From positions 42,733,869-42,797,868 of the forward strand of contig NC_046683.1 in assembly GCF_009870125.1 (NCBI RefSeq): a stretch of 64,000 nucleotides of DNA. Direction: 5' to 3'. Below the pieces are notes generated by a model, which was given only the letters and a program-made list of their open reading frames with translations, was not told the origin of the DNA and ran no database searches. Position 1 is the stretch's first letter, and each line of letters starts with the position of its first letter. Shown in pieces: positions 20,390-31,563 of this stretch. Made by a program: the position numbers and the translations under genes. This stretch comes from Drosophila pseudoobscura. Taxonomy: Eukaryota > Arthropoda > Insecta > Diptera > Drosophilidae.

Positions 20390-20640
20390 AAGCGATATGT
20401 TTTCAAGAGCACTTTCAGAAATATCCTTGTGGATACGTGAACCAAAACCGTCAATGTTCGCTCTCTTCTCCAGTATAGTCGGAGGTGTCCACAAAAGCTT
20501 CTTATTTAATGATACTATTGATTTTTCTTCCTCAGACATAGATTACCCGTCAAATTTGTATATTTGGATGAGCTGTTTTTTGTGGGTCTCCGGCAAGACG
20601 TAGAGACGGATGGACACAGCTCCAGTGTAAAAGCTAGTCG
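20390..20640 (-). pseudogene. Coding-like fragment, unidentified
   Basis: On the minus strand about 80 codons read like protein: SIRLYVLPETHKKQLIQIYK, then KSIVSLNKKLLWTPPTILEK and GFGSRIHKDISESALEN. One in-frame stop separates two halves. No start, splice context or domain is recognised. It is probably a relic of a gene or of a mobile element. Confidence 0.3.
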
Positions 20641-21409
20641 ATTGGTTTTAAATATATAGTGTTTCCAAGTCACATTAAAATACATCTCTAAGAACGCTCA
20701 AATAAGCATCCTGTAATAATTAGTTTTTATTTAAAATTTTACGTCGAGGGGAAAAAGCCAGGCTGTTAAAATTCGAATAATTTTAACGATGATATTTTTG
20801 CGTCAACGCACAGTAGGACATCGACCATTTCAGCTTGCTAAATTGATAACTGCTGAACGAACTATTATATGTATGTATCTTCATGAACTAAAATGCTTTT
20901 TAAAATGTAGTCTGCTTAGGTCAATATTGATGCAATGCTTAGAAGCTTTAAAAGTTTAACTTTGATTCCTCTGCATATTTGTGAAATGAAACATTTTAAT
21001 TTTTTTGTACTTCTAAAGAACGTTTTATTGCCTATTTTGCTACCCTTTTTTTTTGTACTTGTCGGTAATTTATTTGACATTTTGAACCTTGTTTACCTTG
21101 TAAAGTTTCTTAAAGTTTTGCAGCTCTTAAGATTTATGCTTAGGAAATATTAAACTTTAAAATGCTAAATTTTCGACCATTTCGACAATAAAAGCCCAGG
21201 AAAAGTCCAAAATGTCTTTGGACTCTAAATAAGTATTTTTAAGTAAAATTTCATATTGTTGTTCGATCCTTTTATCATACTAATGTATTATGGGTCTCAA
21301 TTTATAAATCGTTTTCATTAAAATCAAAGCAACGAAGCTGAAACTGAGCGGCCTTTTTTCGAAACGAAAAAAAATGTTTCCAAAAATAAATCATTCATGT
21401 AACTACCGA
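20641..21409. other. Intergenic, AT-rich
   Basis: Nothing recognised apart from long T-rich tracts (20990-21130). Confidence 0.4.
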
Positions 21410-21410
21410 C

Positions 21411-21420
21411 AGATGGCGCA
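21411..21420 (+). promoter_or_regulatory. CTCF-like motif
   Basis: AGATGGCGCA resembles the fly CTCF core. It is the downstream partner of the similar motif at 12824. Confidence 0.3.
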
Positions 21421-21505
21421 TGTGCATGTAGAACTAGAGCTGCGCGCCAAAGTGAAAATATCCATACTATTTCTAACTTGAAATATATTATCAGCAAAAA
21501 ATATA

Positions 21506-21513
21506 TATCGATA
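21506..21513 (+). promoter_or_regulatory. DRE site before the MCRIP-like gene
   Basis: TATCGATA lies 475 bases upstream of the ATG at 21988. It is a likely housekeeping promoter element. Confidence 0.45.
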
Positions 21514-21987
21514 CATATTTAACATGCTAACAACAGAACATGTCGATGGAAACAAACATATGTTTCACACTGTTATGGCATATGTTAGCCGTTTCCAATT
21601 CTGGTTTCAATTAATCGCCAATGGTGCTTTTAAAAACCTTCCACAGACGAATCCAGAACAATAAGAGCCAATAACCATTAAATGAAAGCAATTGATTTGG
21701 TCCGACGTCGCGAGAACCTAATAAAGTGTCCTAAAGTCATATGTGTATTGTGTAACTGCTTAAAAGATGAGGCAACCAAGCGACTGCGGGAAAATTCTGA
21801 TCATATAATTTCTTAAATACTAATCTACGTCGAAAGGCACAAAACGAAACAGAGAAAACACCGCAGTAACGAAAATAGCAAAGGAGAACTCGTTGCCAGA
21901 AAAACACCTCTCAGGCAGGCAGTCACCAGGCGGACAACAACAAAATCAGCGAGGTTTAAATTAAACATTTAAATACCAAACACAACC

Positions 21988-23552
21988 ATGTACACAATCA
22001 ACAAGGGACCCAGCAAAATTGTTGCTAAAACGCGACGTGGTAAGTACAGTGCATTTAAATGTATATAAATGTGAAAAAGTACAATAAACCCAAAGACCGG
22101 GCACGGAATGGAATTGTTGCCGAACTGTTATGTCACAACAATGCGTTGAGCGGCAGCGCACACTCGCACTCATCTCTCTCTCTCTCTGTCGCTCTTTTTT
22201 GAAAATTGTTTTGCCGGCATTTCAACTGCAAACTGACATTTGCATCATTCTCTCCGTTACTTGTCAGGTCTGGCCCAAAACTTTGAAAAGTTCGAGAGCA
22301 TCAAGGAGAGCAGCAGGAAGAACGGCAGCTTCGATCTGAACAGTCCCCCGGAGGAGCACAACAAGTAAGAGAACAGAACACAGCTGAAATGCCGAAACGC
22401 TTATGCAAACAATGCGTGTGCCTGCACATGTTGGAAATGTGTCGGAAAGGGAGCGAGGGACCCTCGTCTTATCTTGACATTTTATCGCAAGAGACAAGAG
22501 ACTGAGCGACCTAGCTAGCACTCCTATGCTAATTGAGAAGCGGAGCAGAGCGTTCACAGTAGGAGGCAACACGTGGGTCAAGCATCGGTTATCGGCTGGC
22601 CCCAAAGGCAATGACTTTTCCGCCCGTTACGTCACATGTTTCTAAGCGAGATGAATGGGAGCCACAGCAACAGACATTAGTAGGGCGCAAGCCGGCTGTG
22701 CGAAAATCATGATTTCTTATTGTACAATACGCATCCTTGCCAATCGAATGGAATGTGCTGAGTAGAGGAAAATCGATTGAGATATCGCTTCATATCACTA
22801 TTCGTTATCAGCATAAAATGCCAGTCACATCTGCCTATGTTAGTATCTTAATTTGTACCAATTTATTTTGTACAATTTGATTTATTGCTTTAATGTATCA
22901 AACAATATTCGTACGTCAAGGTGCCTAGAGCAGAGTACCACGCTGTCGTTTTCCCCCACTTTCCTCGAGTGATTTATTTTTGTAGTCCACATGTTCACGG
23001 GGCGCAGTACGGTTTGCATAAGTGCGACGTCATTAATATTAAATATTTCGTAAAATTGTAATTGAAATGTAATGACTTTGGGAAAACAGCATCCCGCGCC
23101 CATTTTTTCAACAGAGTGCCTCAAAACGGATAACACCCACCAAGCTGATCGAGGATGAGGTGATAACACCGCAGCATGAGGAAATCATACGCTATATAAA
23201 TGACTGTAAGTCGAACAAACAATACACATTTATATATGTATAAGCACATCCCGAAACTAAGCTATATTTTAATGCAATTTTTTTCGTTATAGCATGGAAC
23301 ATGTTAGTGGCACCAAATCCCTATGATTCGAGTACATCGGCGAAGCCCTGCGAGAAACCAGTGGCAGATGCTAACAATAACAATGCCACTAATCCTGTGG
23401 AATGCATCATCGCCAATAAACCATTTCCCACCTCCGCATCGGCGGCTGTTTGGGTGGAGCCTCCTAGCCCAGCGTTGCAAGACTTCAAGCCCTTCGATCT
23501 GGAATCATGGTGGGGTCGTCGCTTGTTCCAAAACATTACCAAGAGCCTCTAA
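21988..23552 (+). CDS. MCRIP (FAM195) family protein
   Basis: Exons are 21988-22039, 22268-22364, 23117-23205 and 23293-23552 (165 residues). The match to human MCRIP1/2 is the pair of blocks TPQHEEIIRYINDSW (human TPAHEENVRFIYEAW) and PSPALQDFKPFDLESW (human PNPSLKTFKPIDLSDL). In mammals MCRIP proteins are small disordered adaptors that bind the corepressor CtBP, or RNA-granule proteins such as DDX6; the fly role is not known to me. A low-complexity Asn-rich insert separates the two blocks. Frame is kept at exon 3 only if the second of two overlapping AG acceptors (ACAGAG|TG) is used. The tail WWGRRLFQNITKSL is fly-specific. A DRE lies upstream. Confidence 0.8.
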
Positions 23553-24423
23553 TTAGCAGCGCCGAGCAGATTATGTAGCGCTTGCTGAGATACTAATTCA
23601 TAGTTCGCCAGTGCTTCCTTTTATACTTTCTACTAGGAAAATCACATTAGATATAAGCGAGCGAGTTGTGCGATTAGTGGTTAAGTAAAATAGTTTCGGT
23701 TCATAACTATTAGGTAATATGTCGTCTAAGTTTTAGTGCTCTCCTTTCTTAGCATGTTAAGTAAATAACTAGTTGTCGCTGTTGGCCAATGTACATATAC
23801 ATTTTGCACATCTTTTTGTGCAATAGACTTTTAAGATGTGTAGTTAACGCTTGACAGTTTTAGGCATCATTTATGAAAATTATTACAACTGACAGATAGA
23901 CAAGTTTTCAAATTTTTAAAGTTATTACGAATTATTTCACATATGTCACTTCCTCCCTATAGATTAGTCTGTATATATGAATGAATTTGGATATTTTTTT
24001 TTCGACTCTAGTTTAGATTAAGCCATTTGTTGATCTAGAATTGGTTGATCCAATTCCAGTTCACTAGAAACACTAACCAAGAGCATACAGTCCCCTACCC
24101 TACATTTTTTTAGCACAAACAAAATAAAAGAATGCTAAAAACTACACATGTATAACTTGTTTTAAATGGAATAGCGTAGTAATATTGCACCAAAATGTTC
24201 TAGTTTGAATTATAACAGATAATATTGAAATTTAAAAATAATGCTCTAGTATTTTGGCACACTTACAAAACAGTTACACCAGCCCGAGCTTTGATGAGCA
24301 CTGTTACCAGTGCTGCCAGGTTTCGGAGACAATACTAGATTTAAAAAAAAAACATGCCGAAAAGAGCTATGACGAAAACCATTTCAATTTCTTAGAAAAA
24401 TGCTAGATATAGGTAATGATAGT
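23553..24423. other. 3' UTR of the MCRIP-like gene and spacer
   Basis: The AT-rich stretch holds an AATAAAAG-type polyadenylation signal near 24122. Nothing else recognised. Confidence 0.4.
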
Positions 24424-24715
24424 GTGTGGGCATGGCTAAATGTTCTATCTAGCTAATCATTTTCGACATCAAAATTGATCAATATGGTTTCCAATCTTTG
24501 ACGGAGAACGATTATTATAAACCAAGGGGGTATTTCAATTTTCCACCGCAAAAATAATGAAAATTTAATAATGCCAGAGCAGTTCAGGTGAAAGATATCG
24601 TACTTGTAATATTCCACGCAATATAAAAATCGAGGAATATAGAACTTGAATTCGTCAGTATATTTACGGTATATTTTTAAAATGAGACGGTATATTTTGG
24701 TATATTTCTGAGGGA
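24424..24715 (+). repeat. Dispersed GGTATATTT-bearing repeat (copy B), at the OTUD6 promoter
   Basis: It shares several blocks with the inverted copy A at 19211-19395 (about 85-90% where alignable). Its right end carries several GGTATATTT units, the core of the fly promoter Motif 6 (KTYRGTATWTTT). It ends about 85 bases upstream of the OTUD6 start codon, next to a Motif-1-like GGTCACATTA (24745-24754). Confidence 0.65.
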
Positions 24716-24800
24716 CGGAAGGTATATTTTAACGATAATACCGCGGTCACATTAATACCGACAACATAGTTATTTTTATTAAAATTAAATTAAATTGAAG

Positions 24801-25754
24801 ATGGCAAGTGATGGCGGGGTTATATTTGAGCTGGAATCAAAGGTGAAAGAGATCAATCTGGAGGATGTTGCCTCTCGCCATCGCCGCGAGCGCAAAGAAC
24901 TTCAGGCCAAGTTGCAGGCCATGAAGAAGAATGCGCCCAAGAACAATAAAACCAAGCGCAAGGAGTTCCTAGAGGAGATGTCACGCCTGGAGAGTGAGCT
25001 GGAGCAGCGTCAAAAGATCGAACTTCAGGCAGGCGAAAGCAAAGACGTGTCTGAGCTGCCCAAGAATCAACCCGTTGCAGAGGCGCCGCCTGCTGGAAGC
25101 GAACCAGCCAAAAGCGAGGACGACGGAAAGAAACAGTCGCAGGAACCTGGAACGCAGCAGCGTGTGTCTAAAGCCCAAAAGCGGCGCGACAAGAAGTCAC
25201 GGGAGGCCCGCGAACGCGAGGCGGAAATCCGCGAGGAGCTCCAGAATGCAGCCAACGATGGCCCATCACTCAAATGGATCGAACTCCAGCAGATCACAGA
25301 CAAGTTGGCCAGTCGGCAGCTGGCCCTGCACTCCATAGCCTCCGATGGAGACTGCTTGTACCATGCTGTGCGCCATCAGTTAATTGCCAATGCTCTGCCC
25401 GGCCACAGCGTGCAAGAGCTTCGAAAGGAGACAGCCAATTATGTGCGTGCCCAAAAGGACGCTTTCATATGCTATATGACCCATCCGGAGACTGGAGATC
25501 TGTTAAATGACGAGCAGTTCGAGCAATACTGCAAAGACATAGAGGATAACCACGCATGGGGTGGTCACATCGAACTGAAGGCAATCTCCTCGCTGCTGAA
25601 AGTTCCCATTGAAGTCATCCAAGCCGAGGGAGCTCCTACACTGCTAGGGCAGGAGGAATTTGGCGGTGCTCCCCTGGTACTGTGCTACCATCGTCATATC
25701 TACCAGTTGGGTGCCCATTATAACTCCACAGTGCCAGTGGAAGCCGAGCCATAA
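24801..25754 (+). CDS. OTUD6-type ovarian-tumour domain deubiquitinase
   Basis: This is a 317-residue single-exon gene. The N-terminal half is charged and coiled coil (SRHRRERKELQAKLQAMKK and later RRDKKSREAREREAEI), as in OTUD6A/B. The C-terminal OTU domain has the catalytic motif SDGDCLYHAV with Cys185. The matching histidine is in GAHYNSTVP (His306), near the C-terminal end. OTU enzymes cleave ubiquitin chains; OTUD6B is linked to translation and proteasome function. The likely D. melanogaster ortholog is CG7857. Two ATGs are close together at the start, and 24801 (MASDGG) is used. The promoter carries Motif-1-like and Motif-6 sequences, typical of ubiquitously expressed genes. Confidence 0.92.
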   Translation: MASDGGVIFELESKVKEINLEDVASRHRRERKELQAKLQAMKKNAPKNNKTKRKEFLEEMSRLESELEQRQKIELQAGESKDVSELPKNQPVAEAPPAGSEPAKSEDDGKKQSQEPGTQQRVSKAQKRRDKKSREAREREAEIREELQNAANDGPSLKWIELQQITDKLASRQLALHSIASDGDCLYHAVRHQLIANALPGHSVQELRKETANYVRAQKDAFICYMTHPETGDLLNDEQFEQYCKDIEDNHAWGGHIELKAISSLLKVPIEVIQAEGAPTLLGQEEFGGAPLVLCYHRHIYQLGAHYNSTVPVEAEP

Positions 25755-26129
25755 AGGAGCCAGAAATCTATTGAATTTGTAACAGTTTAACTATTTTTAT
25801 TTATAAATACGCATTGGAAGATTTGAATTATTGTCAAAAATTTGCAAGTACTTAGTAGCTATGTACAATAATAGTAACAATTGTTCATTAGATAGCTGAG
25901 GATTTTTATTTGTCTCCCCTCAACTTTCGCTCTTAGAATGATTTATTTTAGGAAAATATCGCATATATGTATGTATGTAGAAAAATAATTTGTATAGGAC
26001 AAATTTCAATTGGTTTTGATTTTGTTTTGGCGATTTAGTGTAAATTCAAGCAATATGCAATTTGATTACTTCGCAATCCTAGCTACATATTAATTGGTTA
26101 ATTAATCCATTATTAGTCCGCTCACACAA
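25755..26129. other. Convergent 3' UTRs of OTUD6 and SWEET genes
   Basis: 375 AT-rich bases between two stop codons on opposite strands. Nothing else recognised. Confidence 0.5.
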
Positions 26130-28172
26130 TTATTTCTCCTTCTTGCTGTCCTTCTTGGCCGCCGGCTTCTTGGCAGCTGGCTTATTCGGGTAAATGGCAA
26201 ACATCGACAGCTGAATTCCACCCAAGATCAGAAGCAACAGGTTTTGGAGCTAAATGTAAAAATAGTACATCAAATGGATGATTCTTATAAAAGCTGCTGC
26301 CCTCTCAACTTACCACCATCACAGTATTCTTTATGGAGATGGCGTACAGCATCCAGGAAGTGGCTACCAGGTTACCAGACAATATAATTGGAAAGGGCAT
26401 GCCCTCGGTGCTCTTCTTCGCAATGATTTTAGGAAGGTGCAGGAGGGGTGAGCCCACCAGCCACACAAGGATTCCCGTGATGAGCATTCCCAGACGGAAC
26501 TCAATCTTCTTGGGATCCTCAAAGTTTGCATATGCAGTGCACGCCAACAGGAATATGGATGCGTAACCAATCTGCTTCCAGATGTTTCCCCTGCTACCAC
26601 TGGAGGCATAGTAGTAGAAGCCGCCAAGAAACACAAAGTTAATCACCAATCCAATTAAATTAGTGTTTATCATGGCAGCATCATTCATAATATTGGCCAG
26701 CTTCAAGCTGAGAACCGTTCTGGAATGGGAGAAATGGTTTTTATGAATAGAAGTGTAGCCAAGTTTCGATCTTCCCATGAAGCCAATTTAAATTGTATAC
26801 TCGATTAATTAATTAACAAAAATTCGAGTACACCTACTACATATGTACATACATACATACATACATATATGTACATATATCCAGAATCATAAAACTTAAC
26901 GTTAGTTGCATTCGACAGAGCGGGGAACAGATCCCAAAAAGGTTTAGAGACGATCGCCTTATTGTTGTTTAGTTTATATTCAGGCATATCTTCTGTCGAT
27001 TGTTTCAGAAAGTTTAATGAATGAATAGTAGTATGCGAGCTTCTGAGAAATATAATTGGCTTCAGTCCTCTGCTGAAGATTTTCCTATTTATGCTCACAG
27101 TGCAAAAAAAAAAACCTGTTTGTGTGTTGCTAAATTATGTGATTTTGCTCCGTATATGTATACGTACAACTAGCCGGAGATTTCCATCTCTTAGAATGCA
27201 TTCTACTGTGGTAAATATTCTGGTCAAACGGGTTTTGCAGTAGACCAGCTGTGGAATTTTGTTTAATTACAAATCATGCTAATTTATCGGGCTCTATTGA
27301 TAACATTAAAAGTAGACTACAAAAATATCTGCAGTGTCAGCTACCATTTTATCAGTAAAAACCTCCATGGTGGTGAAATAATTTCGATTATGGTGATATT
27401 TAACGACACAGGGCCACAAGGTAACATTGACCTTGCTAGCTACACCTTGCAGCAGGGCACCCAACTGTTGCATGTTTGGGCGTCTTTACACTGGACACAG
27501 TATACGGTGCCACCCCCACTGAGCACAGAGAGAGAGAGAGACCCACTCTGATTTCTCATTCCGAGCACGTGGAGTGGGCGAGCCGCTTATCGGGGCTTGT
27601 CTTATGAGCGATTAGCGACGTCCGACTATCCTTCATTGAGCAGACTGGCAGATCGGAATACTAAGTTAGAACTTTACAAATAAACATTTAGATAAGAGCT
27701 ACGTGTTGGCTGGGGCTTGCCATCGATAAGAAACGACAGATTCTTGTATGACAAGGTCAAAAGAAATTATTTGAAATTGTAATGGTTGACTGACTGAGAT
27801 GATCGGAGCAGCTTTCTGCTTTCATTTGGGCGTGATGTAATCGCCAATTTCTGAATCATTGAATAGAACGTGAAACGATTTTAGGTGCGTCCTTGAGCTA
27901 ACCGATTCTGCGGTGTCATGGCGACAATTCAAAAATTTAATCAATGCCCACACAGATGCACTCTTCGATGACAGTGTGTGCAGTGCAGGGGCACGTACTT
28001 ACAGGACCACGCCGCCTAGAAACGGTCCGACTGGATAAACATCGCTGCTGCCCTTCTTACGGATGTCGTTGAGCAGCGCTATACCGGACAGAAATTGCAG
28101 GGTAGTAATTGTGCCGGCCACCTTGGCAATGAGCTCGCTGTGGGGTGCCAAAAGATCGCCCAGTGCCTCCAT
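26130..28172 (-). CDS. SWEET-family sugar transporter (MtN3/saliva)
   Basis: Exons in reading order are 28003-28172, 26314-26719 and 26130-26249 (231 residues); junctions CT|A and GTG|CTC keep frame. Seven membrane segments in the 3+1+3 layout of SWEET proteins are visible, with typical motifs: IALLNDIRKKGSSDVYPVGP after helix 1-2, NLIGLVINFVFLGGFYYYAS, and the second-repeat KSTEGMPFPIILSGNLVAT followed by SWMLYAI. The tail is lysine-rich (AAKKPAAKKDSKKEK). SWEETs carry glucose or similar sugars down their gradient across plasma or Golgi membranes. The ortholog is probably CG7272, because the next gene upstream matches CG7275. The 1.28-kb first intron holds CATA microsatellite (about 26848-26880) and a GA run (27528-27542). 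Nothing else is recognised in it. Confidence 0.92.
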
Positions 28173-28524
28173 GTTTAATTGGATTTTATGTGTCAAACGT
28201 AAACGAGTTTTGCGTGCGAGCCGAAAGGGGAGAGTCTCTTCTCTTCGAGTATAAACAAATCAACAACGAAAACAAAAACCTAACGACCGACTGGCACCGT
28301 AACAATGAGCTCCAACTGGCGGGGCTGTCCACCTTTTATAAACAAAAATGTTCCAGATTTCGCCACGTTTCCCCAGCTGTTATCGTTATCGCCCGCTCGG
28401 GCTTATCGTTTCCAAAACACATTTCGTTCTTCGTTACTTTCTTTTCATTATCAATGGTATGGTATGGTATGGTCCTACGTGTGTTTCTGTTTTACTTATT
28501 TGACTACTTGGTTTGTAAACGTAT

Positions 28525-29982
28525 TTAGACTTCTTCCTTCAGTACATGCTTTTTCTTCTCGCTGACGTAGGGTACTTTGCCGGGCTTGGAGTGCTTTCGC
28601 ACATTGGCCTCCTTTACTTGGTCCTTCTCTTTGCCCGCACGCATCTTTCTCTGGGCATTGAGAACATGGCGCGGCACTTGACGATGACGTGCGATGCGTT
28701 TGATTTGCGGATGTGCAGCGTACTTCTCCTTGAGGGCCTCCTGATAGTTGAAATTAGTACGTTCTCTTGGGCGAATGATTCCCAGCTTCTCCGACGCGTT
28801 CGATTTCCACATGCGCACGTTCATTTCGTCGGAGCCAGAGAAAATATATCGATTATCCAAAGACCAGGCACAACAGACCACATGTTGCATGCGCTTGGTA
28901 TGGTAAATGTCTCGGGAATGACTCTGATGGGCATGATAGATGCGTATGGTCTTGTCATAGCTAGCAGAGACGAATTCCTTCCCTGTGGGTGCATAGTCCA
29001 CATCGGTTACGGCGGAAACGTGATCGAAGTGCACCTTTAGAGGAGTTTGAAGTTTACGTGTGTCAAAGGTATAGAGACTGCAAAGGAAAATAGTTATTAA
29101 CGTCCTATACAACTCCCAAATGTCCCTCCCTTCACCTACTTGCAGTCTTCGTTGGCCACTGTAAAGTTGAACGCCTCCATGGGATTCCAGGCCAGCTTGT
29201 TGCTCTTCATGGTTAACACCACCTTGCGCAGCGGTTGAGCCTCACGTTGATCGTATAGTATGATGCTACGATCGCTGGCACAGCAGGCCAGCACATTGGT
29301 CTCCACCGGATTGTACGAAATCGTGTGCAGGGTGTCCACTCCCCATTTAAGCGTCTTCAGAGGATCATTGTGCTGCTCATCCCAAATGGCGCACACCTCG
29401 CCACACGTGGCAAAGCTGTTGTCTTTGCGGTTGTGCGAAATGCCATGCAGGCCATATCGACTCAGTATTGTGTTGACCGGCTCCTCCTCCTCGCCCACCT
29501 CCGGTGCCTGTGAGTTCCAAACCTTAATGGTTTTGTCATCGCCGACGGTGAAGATACGTTCTCCATCCTTCGCATACGCGATTCCCCGCACAAATCCATT
29601 GTGGGCCACAAAGCTCCGGGCACTCACGCGATTCGCCAGGTCCCAGATACGCACCTCGCCGTCGTAGGCTCCGGTGGCTAGCGTGGAGAGCAGCTTGGGA
29701 TGCTTGCCAAAGCAGGAAACGCCGTCGCGATGTCCACTCAAATTGCAGACAAAAGGTTTGGCAAATACGCGATCCAGTTTGGTGGCATTCAGCGCACGCA
29801 CATATTCCCTGGGGCCCTCCAGTGGATGCAGCGATGGATCATAGTTGCGGGGCACTACAATTTTTAGAGCAACATATAAATGATGCTGGCTAGGGCATTA
29901 CTGTGGACTCACTTTTGTGTTGCTGCAGCTTGGTTTCCCGGACATAGTTGTCCGGGTTGCGACTTATCATTTTAACCTTCAT
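28525..29982 (-). CDS. DCAF13 / Sof1, WD40 protein of the small-subunit processome
   Basis: Exons in reading order are 29913-29982, 29140-29854 and 28525-29077 (445 residues, the same length as human DCAF13). The N-terminus MKVKMISRNPDNYVRE and the blocks RALNATKLDRVFAKPF, TLATGAYDGEVRIWDL and GDDKTIKVWN are near identical to the family. About seven WD40 repeats follow, and the C-terminal SOF1 domain has NYQEALKEKYAAHPQIKRIA. Sof1/DCAF13 binds U3 snoRNP and is needed for 18S rRNA maturation in the nucleolus; in mammals it also serves CUL4-DDB1. The likely D. melanogaster ortholog is CG7275. A DRE and a Motif 1 lie about 80-110 bases upstream. Confidence 0.96.
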
Positions 29983-30058
29983 GATAGCATTTATTTACGT
30001 TAATTACGGCGTAAAAGAAAAATAATGCAAAGGAAAACAAACATGTGCGCAAGTGAAC

Positions 30059-30091
30059 AGTGTGACCGCGCAGACCGCGGAACTATCGATA
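30059..30091 (-). promoter_or_regulatory. Motif 1 plus DRE, promoter of the DCAF13 gene
   Basis: Motif 1 (CGGTCACACT on the minus strand, 30059-30068) and DRE (TATCGATA, 30084-30091) lie together upstream of the ATG at 29982. Further out (30100-30250) several GGTATATTT-type Motif 6 units follow. This is the classical fly housekeeping promoter set. Confidence 0.7.
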
Positions 30092-30339
30092 AGATTTGAG
30101 TCGAAATATACCTAAAAAAAATATATACCATGAATTGAATGGTTCACCTGCAATCAGGGCGACCGTTTACGGTATTTTTAATACTTTTCGGTATTTTGGA
30201 GCTACAAATTGAATCGACGATATATTTACGGTATATCGGTATGTAATGGTATGAGGTCGCTCCCCTCCCCTTGGAGTTCATACGCCGGATTCGAGCTATA
30301 ATCATGGCCATCAGATTTGATTTGATTGGAGACGAGACG

Positions 30340-31524
30340 CTGGATGGCAACAAGTGTCGGTACTGGTTGGCAGCTAGGACTACGTGTACTGGAGCGACTT
30401 GAGCAGCGGGGACATTGATCAAGACTGGCCAGAGACACAGCCTCGCCAAGGACGTGCCCTGCATCCCCGCCAGCTACGCCAAACTGCCCAAATGTCGGTG
30501 TCCGGCAAGAATATCCGTGCCAAGGTGAAGCTCTCTCTCCCTATTGCGCTGTGTTCTAAAACGTTTCCTCTTTTAGCTTCTTGGGCGAACTTGCAGAAGC
30601 CTCGCAACATTGTCGTGCATGCCATGAAGGCGAGGCGGCTGCTCTTCTGGACAAATGTCGGCAGTCATCAGGCCATCCGGACAGATAATTTTACGTGGCG
30701 GGCGTAGTGACATGAGCAACGACTGTATATCCGTCTTCTAGCGCTGAGACGAAAGGACTGCCCGGCGGATTCAGCTGATAGTTAGCCGAAGGCAGCGACA
30801 AGGCTCTGATCTGCTATCGTACCACCTGTGACAGCTGTGACAATGTCCACGATGAGGCCGACTGCTGCAAGCGGCCAGGAGATTTTCAGTGAGATTTTCA
30901 ACAAGGTGATTGGAAATACATATCTGCCCAATTCTTAAACTAACAATATCCTAATTCCACCTTCCCACAGCTTTGCATATCGGCCGCCCTGCGATGGCTG
31001 GGAACTCTGCCCGAGCTAAAGAATCGACTTCTAATGGCTCCAGCGAAGATAATAAATAAAACAGTAAGCAGTAAGCATAGCCAAAAATAATTGGAAATCA
31101 CTGCATACTGAAATGTATTCTCCAGGGAAGCACGCCGTCAAGCACTCCCTTTTAAAGACTTGAAAAACACAATAGAGAATCTGCAGGATATTTCATTTGA
31201 GGTGCAACGCGACCAAGCTGCGGATGAATATGGAGCAAAAAGACTGGACGAGTGTGCCAGGTTACCACTACCACAATGCCTTCTACAAGGACCCCAGGTC
31301 CAAAGGCGATACCAGTTTAAGGTGGTATAAACAGCAGTCAAGTTTTCGCGGAGTATAGTCCGGTCACACAGTCCAAGAGCTCGAGAGGCATCGAGAGCCA
31401 GTTCGCCTACTTGCATACCCAGCCGCGAGGAAACTACGGAGCTGAGTTAAAGGTTGAGCTGGCCAACGCTTTCAGCAAGAACGAGGTGCGAGTGGCCCAG
31501 ATCTTGCGGGACCGGATGAAATGA
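30340..31524 (+). pseudogene. Decayed gene with LDL-receptor YWTD-type pieces
   Basis: Several GC-rich pieces on the plus strand read like protein but do not form one gene. DYVYWSDLSSGDI (about 30378-30418) and PRNIVVHAMKARRLLFWTNV (about 30600-30660) look like YWTD propeller repeats of the LDL-receptor/LRP type. A cysteine-rich piece (ICYRTTCDSCDN, DEADCCKRPG) lies near 30810-30890. A last open piece ends SKNEVRVAQILRDRMK at 31524. The pieces lie in different frames and have stops between them. It could be a broken tandem or retro copy of a host gene. The parent is not identified, and the pieces after 30900 may derive from a different gene. Confidence 0.4.
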
Positions 31525-31563
31525 AAAAAGAAACACGTATTTAAGGATATATTAGTTATGTGG

